Of a stretch of 64,000 nt of DNA, positions 38,038-48,150 are shown piece by piece; the first letter of the stretch is position 1; each line of letters begins with the position of its first letter. Below the pieces are notes generated by a model. The model was not told where the DNA came from, did not search any database, and saw only the letters and a program-made list of their open reading frames with translations. Source of the stretch: Atherix ibis (lineage: Eukaryota > Arthropoda > Insecta > Diptera > Athericidae); NCBI GenBank assembly GCA_958298945.1, contig OY282606.1, positions 45,025,920 through 45,089,919 of the forward strand, written 5' to 3'. A program made the position numbers and the translations under genes.

Positions 38038-39325
38038 CGAGGGTCGTTCAATAAGTCCTTAGAAAAAGATGGAAAAAACTGTTTTTAAAAAAAAAAAATT
38101 TTTATATATCAACATCATCTCCTTTTAGCTCTATACACTTTTCCAACCGTTTTTCCAAAATTTGTATCCCGTCCAAAAAATAGGATTTCGGAAGTTCTGC
38201 AAAATACTCATCCGTTTTTAGCAATGACGTCCTCGTTGAAAGTGAACCGTCGTCCGCCAAGCCATTTCTTCAGATTGGGGAAAAGAAAATAGTCACTCGG
38301 GGCCAAATCTGGTGAATAAGTGGGATGCTGCAACAATTCCATTCTCAATTCCACAATTTTGGCCATGGAAACAGCGCAGGTGTGCACACGCGCATTGTCC
38401 TGATGCAAGAGGATTTTTTTCTTCTTCAGATGGGGGCGTTTCTCTTTGATTTCCTCGCTCAACCGTTGCAATAACGACGCCTAATACGCTCCTGTTATTG
38501 TTTTTCCTTTTTCCAAGTAGTCGATAAAAATGATGCCTTGCCAATCCCAAAAGACCGTGGCCATCACCTTGCCAGCGGATGGCACAGTTTTTGCCTTCTT
38601 CGGAGCCCGTTCACCCTTGAAAATCCACTGTGATGACTGTCTCTTCGTTTCTGGAGTGTAGTAGTGTATCCAGGTTTCGTCCACAGTGACATATCGACGA
38701 AGGAATTCGGCAGCATTGCGATGAAAGAGTGCCAACATAGCCTCAGAGTCCACTACACGATTGCGCTTAGTCTCCTCTGAGAGCAAACGCGGCACCCATC
38801 TTGCCGAAATTTTTTTCACAGACAATTTTTCATGCAAAATTGAAGCGATTGTACCTTGTGATATGCCCGTGGTCTCAACTAATTCTTGCACTTTAATTCG
38901 CCGATCGTTCAAAATCAGATCGTGGAATTTGTGGATGATTTCAAGAGTAGACACCTCAACTGGGCGTCCTGAACGATGTTCATCTTTTGTGGATGAACGG
39001 CCACGTTTAAATTCATTCACGCAATTGTAAACACAGGTGCAGATGTGCCATGAACTGCATCCAACTCGGCTTTGATTTCTTTCGGGCTTAAGCCTTTCAA
39101 ATGAAGATGTTTGATGACAGCCCTAAACTCGCTTTTTTCCATTGTTATGGACAAATAAATGTCGTTAACTTTAATCGACGATAGAAATTGACCTACGCTA
39201 TTGATCAAGCTGAAATTTTGAAAGCTTTCCTGCTGATAATGCTACTTAACATACAAAAAAAAATCTTTACCGACACTACGAGCGCAATTTCTTGGATTTT
39301 CTAAGGACTTATTGAACAACTCTCG
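38038..39325 (-). mobile_element. Irritans-type mariner, family B, copy 1
   Basis: The terminal repeats (left CGAGGGTCGTTCAATAAGTC; right on the opposite strand CGAGAGTTGTTCAATAAGTC) continue to CTTAGAAAA. TA lies at 38036-38037 and 39326-39327. The length is 1288 bp. It is closely related to copies 2 (52716-53976) and 3 (59545-60762). Family B differs from family A both in the terminal repeat after position 14 and throughout the protein. Confidence 0.93.
38102..39142 (-). pseudogene. Mariner transposase pseudogene (family B copy 1)
   Basis: The start ATG at 39140-39142 gives MEKSEFRAVIKHLHLKGLSP. A deletion of about 10 bp in VHGTSAPVF(A)T near 39035 shifts the frame before VNEFKRGRSSTKDEHRSGRP. 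The main frame then gives LVETTGISQGTIAS, RRYVTVDETWIHYYTPET (first Asp), GKVMATVFWDWQGIIFIDYLEKG. A TAA near 38472 replaces Tyr in TGAYYASL. The frame continues through LLHQDNARVHT (second Asp) and YSPDLAPSDYFLF (third Asp). A base insertion near 38217 turns DVIAQTDEYF into DVIAKNG-stop. The catalytic triad codons remain, but the reading frame is broken at least three times. Confidence 0.88.
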
Positions 39326-39441
39326 TATTTTGACAAAAGCTCTGATTTTTTATTTAATGCTGGTTATTTTATACTTTTTCGTTTAAAAAATTTATATCTC
39401 GACATAACACTACTTTTTATTTACTTTCAGTAAGTGAAATT

Positions 39442-39507
39442 ATTATACAATAATTTCTTATAATATATTTTTTTTTAAAGATATATTATAAGAAATTATT
39501 GTATAAT
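39442..39507. repeat. Perfect hairpin, 27-bp arms
   Basis: The left arm 39442-39468 (ATTATACAATAATTTCTTAT...) and right arm 39481-39507 are perfect reverse complements separated by a 12-base loop (TTTTTTTTAAAG). It lies just outside the right end of family B copy 1 and just before the RNase H-type retroelement fossil. It has no terminal repeat resemblance to any element here. Confidence 0.9.
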
Positions 39508-40048
39508 TTAAAAAAAAATAGATCATAAGATTAGGTTAGAGTGATGGTCCGCTGTGTTAGTCGGGTGCACTTGGACCAGAGATAGGTTCTTTGTGATACC
39601 ACATGATCATTGAAGCTGATATCACCCGAAGAATCAATTGAAAACGAATGCAGTGTTTGATTTTTGTGACGTACATTCACGCAATATCACTGAAATCATT
39701 CAAGAAAAAGGCACCTACAACTATCCGTCTGAGAATAGAAAACGTGTGAAATTGTCTCTTGTTCCTTCTAGACTTTACAGCTATGACAGAAATCATTTGC
39801 AGGGACATCTAGTCGTCTATCATATGCAATGAGCGGTGAGCATGCAAATGTGAGCTCTACTTGTTCTCAATAGGCTTCCCGTTGTCTTCTGATCTAGCTG
39901 AGGCCAGGTCAGTTATATTCAACGCAGTGAAATTAGATATGTAGACGTCTTTAAAGGCATTTATGCCTCCTCTGTAATAATGGGGAAATCTAGCCTGGTA
40001 CCATTTATGGCTAACTCATTTGCCTTAAAATTTTCGGGAATATCAGTA

Positions 40049-40897
40049 CGAGGTCTATAAAGCGAATTTTATGTTTTTTCTAAAATTATTTATTCATGAA
40101 TATCTATTTTCTCGTCTTCAAAGTAATCCCCGGCAGATATTATACACTTACGCCAACGTTTTTTCCAATCCTCGAAGCACTTCAAAAAATCATTTTTTGT
40201 GATCTTGTTTAGCTCCTCCTTCGATGCCGTCTTTATCTCCTCAATCGTAGCGCAGCGTCATCCTTTCATGGTGCTCTTCAGTATTGGGAACAAGAAAAAG
40301 TCACAGGGGGCCAGATCTGGGGAATACGGTGATTGCGACATTATTAGTGTGTTGTTTATGGACAAAAATTCACGCACAAGCTACGATGCGTCATGGTGCA
40401 AAAACTAATTTTTGTTCTTTAACAAATCCGGACGTTTCTGGCGGATTGCTTAACTCAACATGCGCATAACTTATAGGTAATATTCCTTATTGACTGTTCT
40501 ACCCTGTGGCAAGAACTTTTGATGCCCCACGCCCCTGCAATCGAAGAAAACTGTAAGCAAAACCTTCACATTCGACCGAACTTGGCGCGCTTTTTTCTCG
40601 GCCCTCTGAAAACACTTTGTACCACCGATAAACGTTGCTTCGGTTCAAGTTAGCTTCACCATATGCCACAGTCAACATTCGGAATAAGTCCGCGCAATTA
40701 ATTTTATTTTTCACACAAAATTTGATACAGATTCTTTGACCCCGCCAAAACACGTGCAAGCAAAGCAGCTGTCAAAAATTAACTGAACATTCAAAATGGC
40801 CGACCTTGTTGGCATAATTAACGCCACAAAAAAACGAAAATCAAATATACGTACCCCCGCGGAAATTCAAAATTCGCGATTCTTTAAACAGACCTCG
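40049..40897 (-). mobile_element. Mariner family C, copy with internal deletion (nested)
   Basis: The ends are CGAGGTCTATAAAGCGAATTT (left, shortened by a small deletion in the terminal repeat) and, on the opposite strand, CGAGGTCTGTTTAAAGAATC (right). TA lies at 40047-40048 and 40898-40899. At 849 bp it lacks about 400 bp of the family C length. It sits inside the RNase H region of an older retroelement. Confidence 0.9.
40090..40739 (-). pseudogene. Mariner family C transposase remnant
   Basis: The N-terminal part reads ICIKFCVKNKINCADLFRML and YGEANLNRSNVYRWYKVFSEGRE; the start ATG has been lost in a deletion near 40739. At GRE the frame jumps directly to KSAPSSVECEG, that is, to codons after the first Asp. 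The second HTH, GRP hinge and first catalytic Asp are therefore all deleted. Downstream sequence (40090-40550) corresponds to the second- and third-Asp regions, with scattered frameshifts and small deletions, for example within the second-Asp segment near 40390. It is non-functional. Confidence 0.85.
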
Positions 40898-41640
40898 TAT
40901 GTCCAAGAACCCATCATTTAGAGATTTTCGACAGTTCTTTACAGCCGTCGATCGTATAATGGGTGATTCCAGTAACTTGATCGTAACAGGATTATCGATG
41001 AAAATTAGAATATCTATATCAGATGTTACATTCACAAATAGCCAGAATTTATTCTTTGAATACACTATACTGGTCTGAGAATCGTAGGGACAGACCCACA
41101 GAGAAGACACTTGCTGGTGTAGTATCCTCCTACTTTGACCCATCTAAGTATATTTTTATAGCTAAATCCCGTGTTCCCACTTAGTCCAACAAGCCATTTT
41201 AGATTTATATTTAAAGTGAAAGTCCAGACCTGCTGTTTCAAAGTCTATTCCTTTAGGAATGTACTTAATGTCCTTAATGATCTTTGCATGACAGAAACGA
41301 TGTTTGGTCTACTGCTATGCTTTTTTCAGATGTAGAGCTGGCTTAGTGGCTAGTTTTATTACATAGATGTCTAAGGGAAGTAGACGCAGCATTGGATCAA
41401 AAGCCCTTATAGGTGCCGTTGTGAGCATACCGGTAGTACATATGCACGCTAATTTCTAAACATTCTTCAGAAGATTTGAGTAGAAGCTTTTATCTACTCG
41501 TAGTACTATCCATCAGACCAAAGCACCATATGTAAAGATGGGCCTAACGGTCGCTGCATATATCCAACGTAACACCCGAGCTTCCGTACTCCATTTGGAG
41601 CCTTTTTCAGACATAGAGCTTTTTTATATGCATGTAATAT

Positions 41641-44600
41641 ATTTTAACGGCGTATACTTATCGTAAGATATAGTACCATGGGCCGCTTACGACCCTAGGA
41701 ATTAAGATACGTCCAATCAAACCTGATAATTAATTTAGTTGCGCGAAACAAACCTGATAATTAATGAATTTCGCCAGCTCTGCTGCACGCAATTTTAATG
41801 GATATATCGCTGTATTATGAGATATTTCACGTGCGTTTGATTATGGCTGAGTAGCTCTAAAAACTAAAGATATTTCTATTCCCAACATGTTTCCGGCAAT
41901 CTAGATTTGGTATTTCTCAGGGCAGCATACTAATACTATATAGTGTATGTACACAAAAATATCCTAATGTCTTCATATTTTAATAACGCTGATATCTTAA
42001 CATAACGGTTTAGATTATTTTAAAAATAATGAGAATAAAAATAAACAGGGCAAAAATGTAATCATGTTATTTAAAATCTATGGCGAAAAGCATCTGCCTC
42101 CATATAACCAAATGGCAGTATAATCACCCAATAAAAAAGTACAATATTTAGAAAAAAAAACAAGCAATATAGAATCTGCGCAAAAGACTTACAAGAATAA
42201 GACTAAATTGATAATACAGAAAAACAAGAAGACTTTTGGCCAAACAATCAAAACTGACAACTGACAGCAAATAGCTAAATGTACTATTATTTTGTGAACT
42301 ATACGTATTAATTTCTCCAAATGAAAAATTCCATTTACCACTATCCAATTACCTCATTACTCTTCCAGAAACTTTATCCACTTTAAGCCTACTATTAAAC
42401 ACTCAACAATGCTTGTAACCACAATGGCCACAGGACTTCACATGAACAAAACTCCTTCTTTCATTAAAGTAACTTTCAATATTTTTGTTACATAACCTCC
42501 TTCTTATGTTTGTAGTTATAAAGTAATAATAAATGAAAAACGAAGATGCTGCTATAAGGACACATTTTCTCTAAAGTTCTTTTGAGTGATTTCATACTTT
42601 ACAGAGGTTGATACTATCAGCAATTGAAAGTGGCATATTTACGGAATAATTAAATAGGACAATTATTATATTTGTTATTAGTTTTTTTTTTTAAATTGTT
42701 AGTCTTTTTGACGTGATTAAAAAATTAAGCAGTCTGAAATGGGTATTGCTGGCCTTAGAATGGAAGCTTTAAAATTAGTTCACGTAAATAAAACTTTTAA
42801 ATTAATACCTTTACTTTAATACTAAAAAAGTTAAACGTAAGGTTAATTTTATTAATAAATAAATATTCTTTAGCAAAAAAATTGCATTTAATTAAGAATG
42901 TGAAAATGAATAAAAATTTTTTTCTGGATTTTCGTTTTCTATTCAGTCTCTAAAAATAATTAATTAAACTTTTTTATCCTGTCTTTTTCACGAATATATA
43001 AAAACAATTTACTATGGATAAAACTAATCTATTGTATTATTAATTAAAAAATGTTTAATATTTGCGTATAATTGTTTAATATTTCGTATTAAATTTTTTG
43101 TACTAAGTTTGACTAAACAGGTGGGTTGGTGATGGAGAAGGTAACGTAGGGAGCGGTATATGTGTATAGTAAAATGATTTGGAATACATTTTAGGATACA
43201 TAAAAACTAAATTAAAACGGTTTTAATAAGTGATATTCTAGGATAGAAAATATAAAAATTAATCTAAACCGATAAATTGATGGGTGATAAGGAAACAAAA
43301 GGAGAAGGAAAAGTAAGAATATTTGTTGGAAAATTCAATAAAAAGATTTGTTAGAACAAATTGCTCATTTTACTTAAAGATAGGTTAGTTCAAAGCTCAG
43401 ATAAAAACTTTGTTTAAATAGTTAAGACCTGAAGCGGATTTTTGAAAAAAAATTTTGATTTAAAAATCTTGTTTTTAGTAAATTTATTTTGGAATATTAA
43501 TTAGTCTTTGAGTGTGTTTTTGGAAAACTTTTACACTGAAGGTTAAAGATACATCAAGAAGATAAAGATACTGTATCTTTGAGAAAATTATTTTCATTAA
43601 AAATGCAAAAGTATCAAAAATAAGAACTATCTAAAGAAGATATACTTCTTATTTTTGATACTTTTGCATTTTTAATGAAAATGATTTTCTCAAAGATACA
43701 TCAAGAAGATAAAGCCGTGTCTTATGTTATTAATTTGATTTTAACCATCGAATATATAAGTATGAAAAAAATTTCATTTTCATAAAAACTAAAAGCTTTA
43801 AGAAAGGATTATGTTCCGTGATCTGTATACTAATTTAGGTTTAGGCCAAAAATTTAAATTCTAATATTCAATAGAAAATCTAATTTTATTAATCAATTTA
43901 ATTATATGAGGCCGGGAAAAAGAATATCGGTACAATTTATCCCCACCTATCATAAGAGGTGACTTGTGCAGGTGATGAAAATGACATACCAGCAAATTCA
44001 ATTGATTAAAAGACAATCGACTAAATTAATAAAAAATATTTCAGGATTCTTTCAAAAAATCAACAAAAAAATATAATTAATAAATATATTTTTTTTTCTT
44101 TCATAGGAAAAAATTATTTTTAAGAGGTTTTGATAATATAAGCCGTAAAAGGCGGTAATTTCTTATACAGAAAGCCACCAATTCCTTAGAGCATCTTCTT
44201 CTAAAATTTAATTTGAATTTTGACAATGTATTTATTAATAATTTTTAGATTTTCATAAAGCTTTTATTAGTCTAAAATCTGATCAGAATTTTTATGATAA
44301 ATTTTTACACGTTTACTGTTAAAAATCTTAGTCTTATCATATTAACCCTACTGTGGTAGGTTATATTTATTTTTAAAAATCCATTTATGGTTCGTACCTA
44401 TAAAATTAATTGAAATTTTTATTTTTTTTTCAGAAATAAAATTTACTGCAATCTAAATAAATACATTAAAGTTTATCTATTATAAAATTTTCAAAATTTT
44501 ATTCATAGTAACCACTAAAACCAAAAACACCATTTAGAAACTTGAATTTATAAATTTAATGTTAAATTAGTTTTTCTGTAAAACAATTCAAAAATTTGTC

Positions 44601-45528
44601 TCAAACTATAAAAAGTGGGTAAAATTTCATAGAAATAAATAACAAATAATTTGTTTGGTTAGGAAAACCGCAATAGAATATTTTGCGAATTGATTTACAT
44701 TCGAAAAGTGACTCAAATCCAATTGAATATTGTGTGTCGGCTTCAGATTGAAAGTTTTTGGGTCGTTCTGATAAAATATTTAGTTTAAGTCTGACACGAA
44801 CATAATTTAATCAGTGGTTACGCATTTCCTATAAAAGGATAAAATTATAAATGATTTAGAACCGGCAAACTAAGTTGATTATATCATCGTTCGGAATATA
44901 TATATATATATAGTTAAGTATTCTCAGAAATTGTAGCTGTTCATCACAAGTGTCCTGAACACTATCTTAAAAACTTCTGTAAACTTATTTCCATAGATTT
45001 GTCTATACATGAAAATCATATATTTAAGAATATGTTTCCATACGATTTATAGGACATTGATTTATAGCATTTACATATAAATTAGTTTGTATAGAAACAG
45101 ATTGTTTGAAGTTGTCTGTACTTTGCTGATACGATCTTACTAATGGCATAATTACGCAAGTTTATAACAAGTATACTTATTTAAAGAAATTACTAGAAAA
45201 GTAAACTAATTTGGTTACTGCTGTTATGGATTTTAGATCAGATATACTCAATGAACCGTAGTTTAATGTAGAAATCTTTTTGATATTATATATTTCATAT
45301 TACATTATGTTAAAATACTTACCAATTTTATAATTGTTTAGTCTGAAAGAAACCAAAAAAAACATTTTCATTAGTAACATAAAATTTTTGATTACATTAT
45401 ATTTAAGGTTTATGAAATATTTGCGAAATAAAAGGTTCTTAGTGTAATTATCTCTTACTGGTTTTAAGAAAATCGGATTAATAAAAAATCGGTTTTATTT
45501 AATTTATCCATAAAGATTGTTCGCGTAC
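41641..45528. other. AT-rich non-coding DNA
   Basis: No gene is recognised. A short direct repeat of CCTGATAATTAAT lies at 41723-41766. A large hairpin is at 43545-43714 and a short (AT)n run near 44900-44914. The part 41640-41900 is less AT-rich and may be further decayed retroelement. Confidence 0.5.
43545..43714. repeat. 54-bp-arm hairpin flanked by 23-bp direct repeats
   Basis: The left arm 43573-43626 starts GTATCTTTGAGAAAAT. The right arm 43646-43699 is its reverse complement with a single mismatch (T against C at the 17th position), around a 19-base spacer. Direct repeats AAAGATACATCAAGAAGATA (and the next three bases AAG) occur at 43545-43567 and 43692-43714; the second overlaps the outer end of the right arm. 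There is no coding content and no transposon-like end. Confidence 0.95.
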
Positions 45529-45529
45529 A

Positions 45530-46010
45530 CACGATCTTTTATATCATTAGATCTTGCGTACCAATTAACAATCTCAAAACTCAAAATTATGCACCCTGGA
45601 AAGTTTTTGCGAACAAAAACCAAAATTTGTCTCATATTATATCCTTTGGTACCATTTAGTTGAAACTACCTATGATCCAGGTGGAACTGTTCCAGTTCTG
45701 GTTAAAAATATGTACTAGTCATACAGGCATCGCACTTAGATTCGGTGACAACGGTCTCTCCTGTTTCATTTCCAAAAAAATACGGGCCAATTACATCTTC
45801 GCACCAGAGTACTCTCCAGACAGTCACTTTTCACGAATACAATAGATTTTTTTCAGTTACATGTGGGTTTCCAGAGCCTAATATATAGGAATTTTGCTTA
45901 TTGACAAATTCACCGAGCAAAAAATGAACCTCATAGCCGGAAAGAGTTTGTTAGAAAAATAATCTTCAAAAGCCTATTGTACCAGCAGTCAATCCCAATT
46001 TATGGTCAGT
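45530..46010 (-). pseudogene. DUF4817-type transposase fossil (catalytic region)
   Basis: On the minus strand one frame is almost continuous: GYEVHFLLGEFVNKQNSYIL, GSGNPHVTEKNLLYS, stop, KVTVWRVLWCEDVIGPYFFG, NETGETVVTESKCDACMTST. After a stop and shift it gives ELEQFHLDHR, FQLNGTKGYNMRQIL, VRKNFPGCIILSFEIVNWYA, RSNDIKDR. The order matches insect IS630/Tc1-like DUF4817 transposases (DEAHFHL.GFVNKQN, NPH, VTVW, IGPYFF, WFQQDGA, FPG..IS, W..RS.DL). The first Asp reads Tyr (YEVHF) and the second reads Asn (FQLNGT), so it is catalytically dead as well as interrupted. It directly abuts the R1-like fossil. The N-terminal HTH was not found. Confidence 0.68.
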
Positions 46011-46109
46011 TAACAATATGATGAAATAACGAATTTTAAGCTAAAGAAATGTTATTTCAGATAGTATACATGTTAAAGTGCTGTACTTTCCACATTACAA
46101 AATGAATAA

Positions 46110-47770
46110 CTTCGTACTAGTGTTCAGTCGATGCAGTGTCAGTGAGAATTTTGTAGCTTTCGAGACAGTAGCCAATTATTTTAGGCTAGCGTACATGAGG
46201 ACAAAACTATATTCCATAGCAGATCTCACTTTCGTGAGTCAGTCCCAGGTGATACGGTGAGTCTGCCAGCACTAAACATATATCGATCAATAGGCCATTC
46301 TATATGTTGTCAGTAAGTTTGCCAATGAGTCTGGTATAATACCCACGGAAGCCAGTTGGAAGGTAAAAGGTAAGGGCATTTGATCGAGAAGCTTTCCTTG
46401 TTGCAAAAGAGCAGGTCACACTTTCTGGCCCAGGTGGGAATTAGGTTAAATCGCCAAGGAGTGATGCTGATGGACGCACACTTGTCTACTGGTGCAATAA
46501 CAAGGTGGCTAAACTTCGGAAAAGGTGTAAGCATACGAAAAGACTGAGCTAACGGTCAAAAGGCAAGTAAATTTTCCTGTCCCAGCAACATAAAAGAATA
46601 AGAAGAAGGTTGTGACGTACTATCAAGAAGAGCAAATGCCATGGTCTCTTCATAATTATTTAATATGAGGCAAGCCATATTAAATAATTATGAAGAGGCA
46701 GAAAGGTTCTTCTGTGGCAGCTTCGACCTGCCCTAATCTACTAGACAGAATTGTTATCAGTTAGTTTCCTCGGTAACCGATGACGACATTTAAAGGTAGC
46801 CGAATTCCTGGTAGCAATGAAGTCCCACTAACTACCTAGGATGAGCTTCTACGGGCATGCAGTAAAATATGTAATAAAGTGGCACCTGGGCCAGATGTTT
46901 TATATCATTGGAAGAGGCAACATTTTATGTTACTTACAAAGAAAAGTGAGAACGGCAATTTGTCTTCCGGACATGGCGGGAAAAATACTCGAATGGCAAA
47001 GAGGCTTATCTGAAAGCCAATATAGATTCAGAATGGCACGATCAACTTCAGATGCTATTGATTTGGTAGTTAGTATTATGCGATAGGCTATCGAGGACAA
47101 GAGATAGTGAAGAGGCTGCATAGGTACTGCGCGATCATAACTTTTGATGTGAAGAACGCCTTCAACATCAGTAGTAGAATTCCTTTATACAGGACGAACA
47201 TTAGATATAGGTCATAAAGGATGATAAGGAGGTTCCACAGGGTGCGGTTTTGGGCCCTCTGTTAAAGGAATTCTTAAGCTCCATAGCGCAGAAGTACAAC
47301 CGAAGAGGTCTGAGTAACGCGGCGCCACGATGCGAAGATCGTACGGTGGAACAAAAATGAATCCAGGCGGAAGTGGCAAAATCGTTGGGATAGTGGTAGA
47401 TGGACTCATCGTCTGTTTCAAGCGTTAGATCTGTGGTTAGATCGGCAACATTATGATTTATTCAAATTTTTGACGGTACATGAATGTTTTTTGGTTTACC
47501 AGTCAAATTGGATTTTAGCCCAATTTTGACCTTCTTAACATATAACAGGATAGTGAACAGCATGCAGCACTTCTTCTTTGACTGCACCCGATTCTAAGCG
47601 GAAAGAGAGAAGGTAAGCCCCTGATGCCGGGGAGTATCATGGCTCTGACGTTTGTCCTGCGAACGGCTTGGGATGCTGTCGATGTCTTTAACGATATCAT
47701 TACTCAAATGACAACATAAGAGGAATGAAGCAGCATAGTGATTACAATCGATTTCTGGAGGCGCTTACGT
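46110..47770 (+). pseudogene. R1-like non-LTR retrotransposon fossil
   Basis: Decayed plus-strand blocks in order: FVAFETVANYFRLAYMRTK and YSIADLTFVSQSQVIR (end of the endonuclease domain, D.TFVS pattern); WCNNKVAKLRKRCKHTKRLS (linker, 46480-46550); GKILEWQRGLSESQYRFRMARSTSDAIDL in two adjacent pieces (RT, 46980-47060); RYCAIITFDVKNAFN (47125-47165); VPQGAVLGP (47232-47258); KIVGIVVDGLIV (47377-47415) where the RT active site FADD should be; then QHFFFDCTRF and AWDAVDVFNDII (C-terminal tail). R1-clade elements are arthropod retrotransposons. Here the FADD aspartates are mostly lost and there are many stops and deletions. R1-like is inferred from the motif set. Confidence 0.7.
46646..46697. 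repeat. Perfect hairpin, 22-bp arms, in the R1-like fossil
   Basis: The arms 46646-46667 (CTCTTCATAATTATTTAATATG in two parts) and 46676-46697 are perfect reverse complements around an 8-base loop AGGCAAGC. The motif AGGCA at the start of the loop occurs again directly after the right arm (GAGGCAGAA). It lies in the linker between the endonuclease and RT parts of the fossil. Confidence 0.92.
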
Positions 47771-48150
47771 GCGAAATTTGACCCAGTAAGGTGGCGCAGA
47801 ACCATATGACTACGAAACTATGACGGGGAATGATAATGTTGTTCTTGGTCGCATTGAAAGAAAAGTTTTTAATTAAATTTATTGCATTGTCCATGAAGAC
47901 GAAAACTAAGGAATTAAATATAATGAAGATGGCTAAGACATCTTAGGCAAATAATTGAGAAGTTGATATTTTTCACTGGTGCGACGGCTAGGACATCCAT
48001 CTTATATAAATAAATAAAGAAGCACCCGTAAAAAATATCAACTCCGGAAACCTTGTCGCTTATTAAGAAAGGGGTAGACCACCCCTTGCAACTTTAGTTG
48101 CAAAGGCTGTACCGAGTAGAATCTAAGTAATTCGCGGGAAAAATTTAGCG
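47771..48150 (+). other. Probable 3' region of the R1-like fossil
   Basis: This stretch keeps the raised GC content of the preceding fossil and has no coding motif. It holds two adjacent small stem-loops at 48069-48103. After about 48170 the sequence returns to the AT-rich background, so I take it as the retroelement's 3' untranslated region. Confidence 0.45.
48069..48103. repeat. Two adjacent small stem-loops
   Basis: The first stem is AAGGGGT (48069-48075) with ACCCCTT (48081-48087) and a 5-base loop. The second is TTGCAAC (48086-48092) with GTTGCAA (48097-48103) and a 4-base loop TTTA. The two stems touch. In the RNA they could form a compact structure near the end of the retroelement, but this is only inferred. 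Confidence 0.55.

Larger units (their letters stand above)
39540..41640 (-). pseudogene. RNase H-bearing non-LTR retrotransposon fossil, interrupted
   Basis: In minus-strand order: WSTEARVLRWIYAATVRPIF and TYGALV (41500-41590, the region after the RT palm), then a decayed stretch. After that comes IFIDNPVTIKLLESPI (40970-41020), an RNase H block of the SDSQAAIKAL type, then CRKSLNDGF. The family C mariner (40049-40897) then interrupts. Across it, VLGHTDIPENFKANELAI (RNase H C-terminal GH.DI..N..AD.LA pattern) resumes. Finally ANDFCHSC and EQETISHV (39760-39800) form a CxxC..H tail. Such proteins copy their own RNA into the genome. Several stops are present. The clade is uncertain (I- or Jockey-like with RNase H), and the 5' part is missing. 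Confidence 0.65.

Noticed and set aside
44897..44915. (AT)n run as a possible microsatellite or promoter
   Set aside because: Short and unremarkable in this base composition; no adjacent gene.
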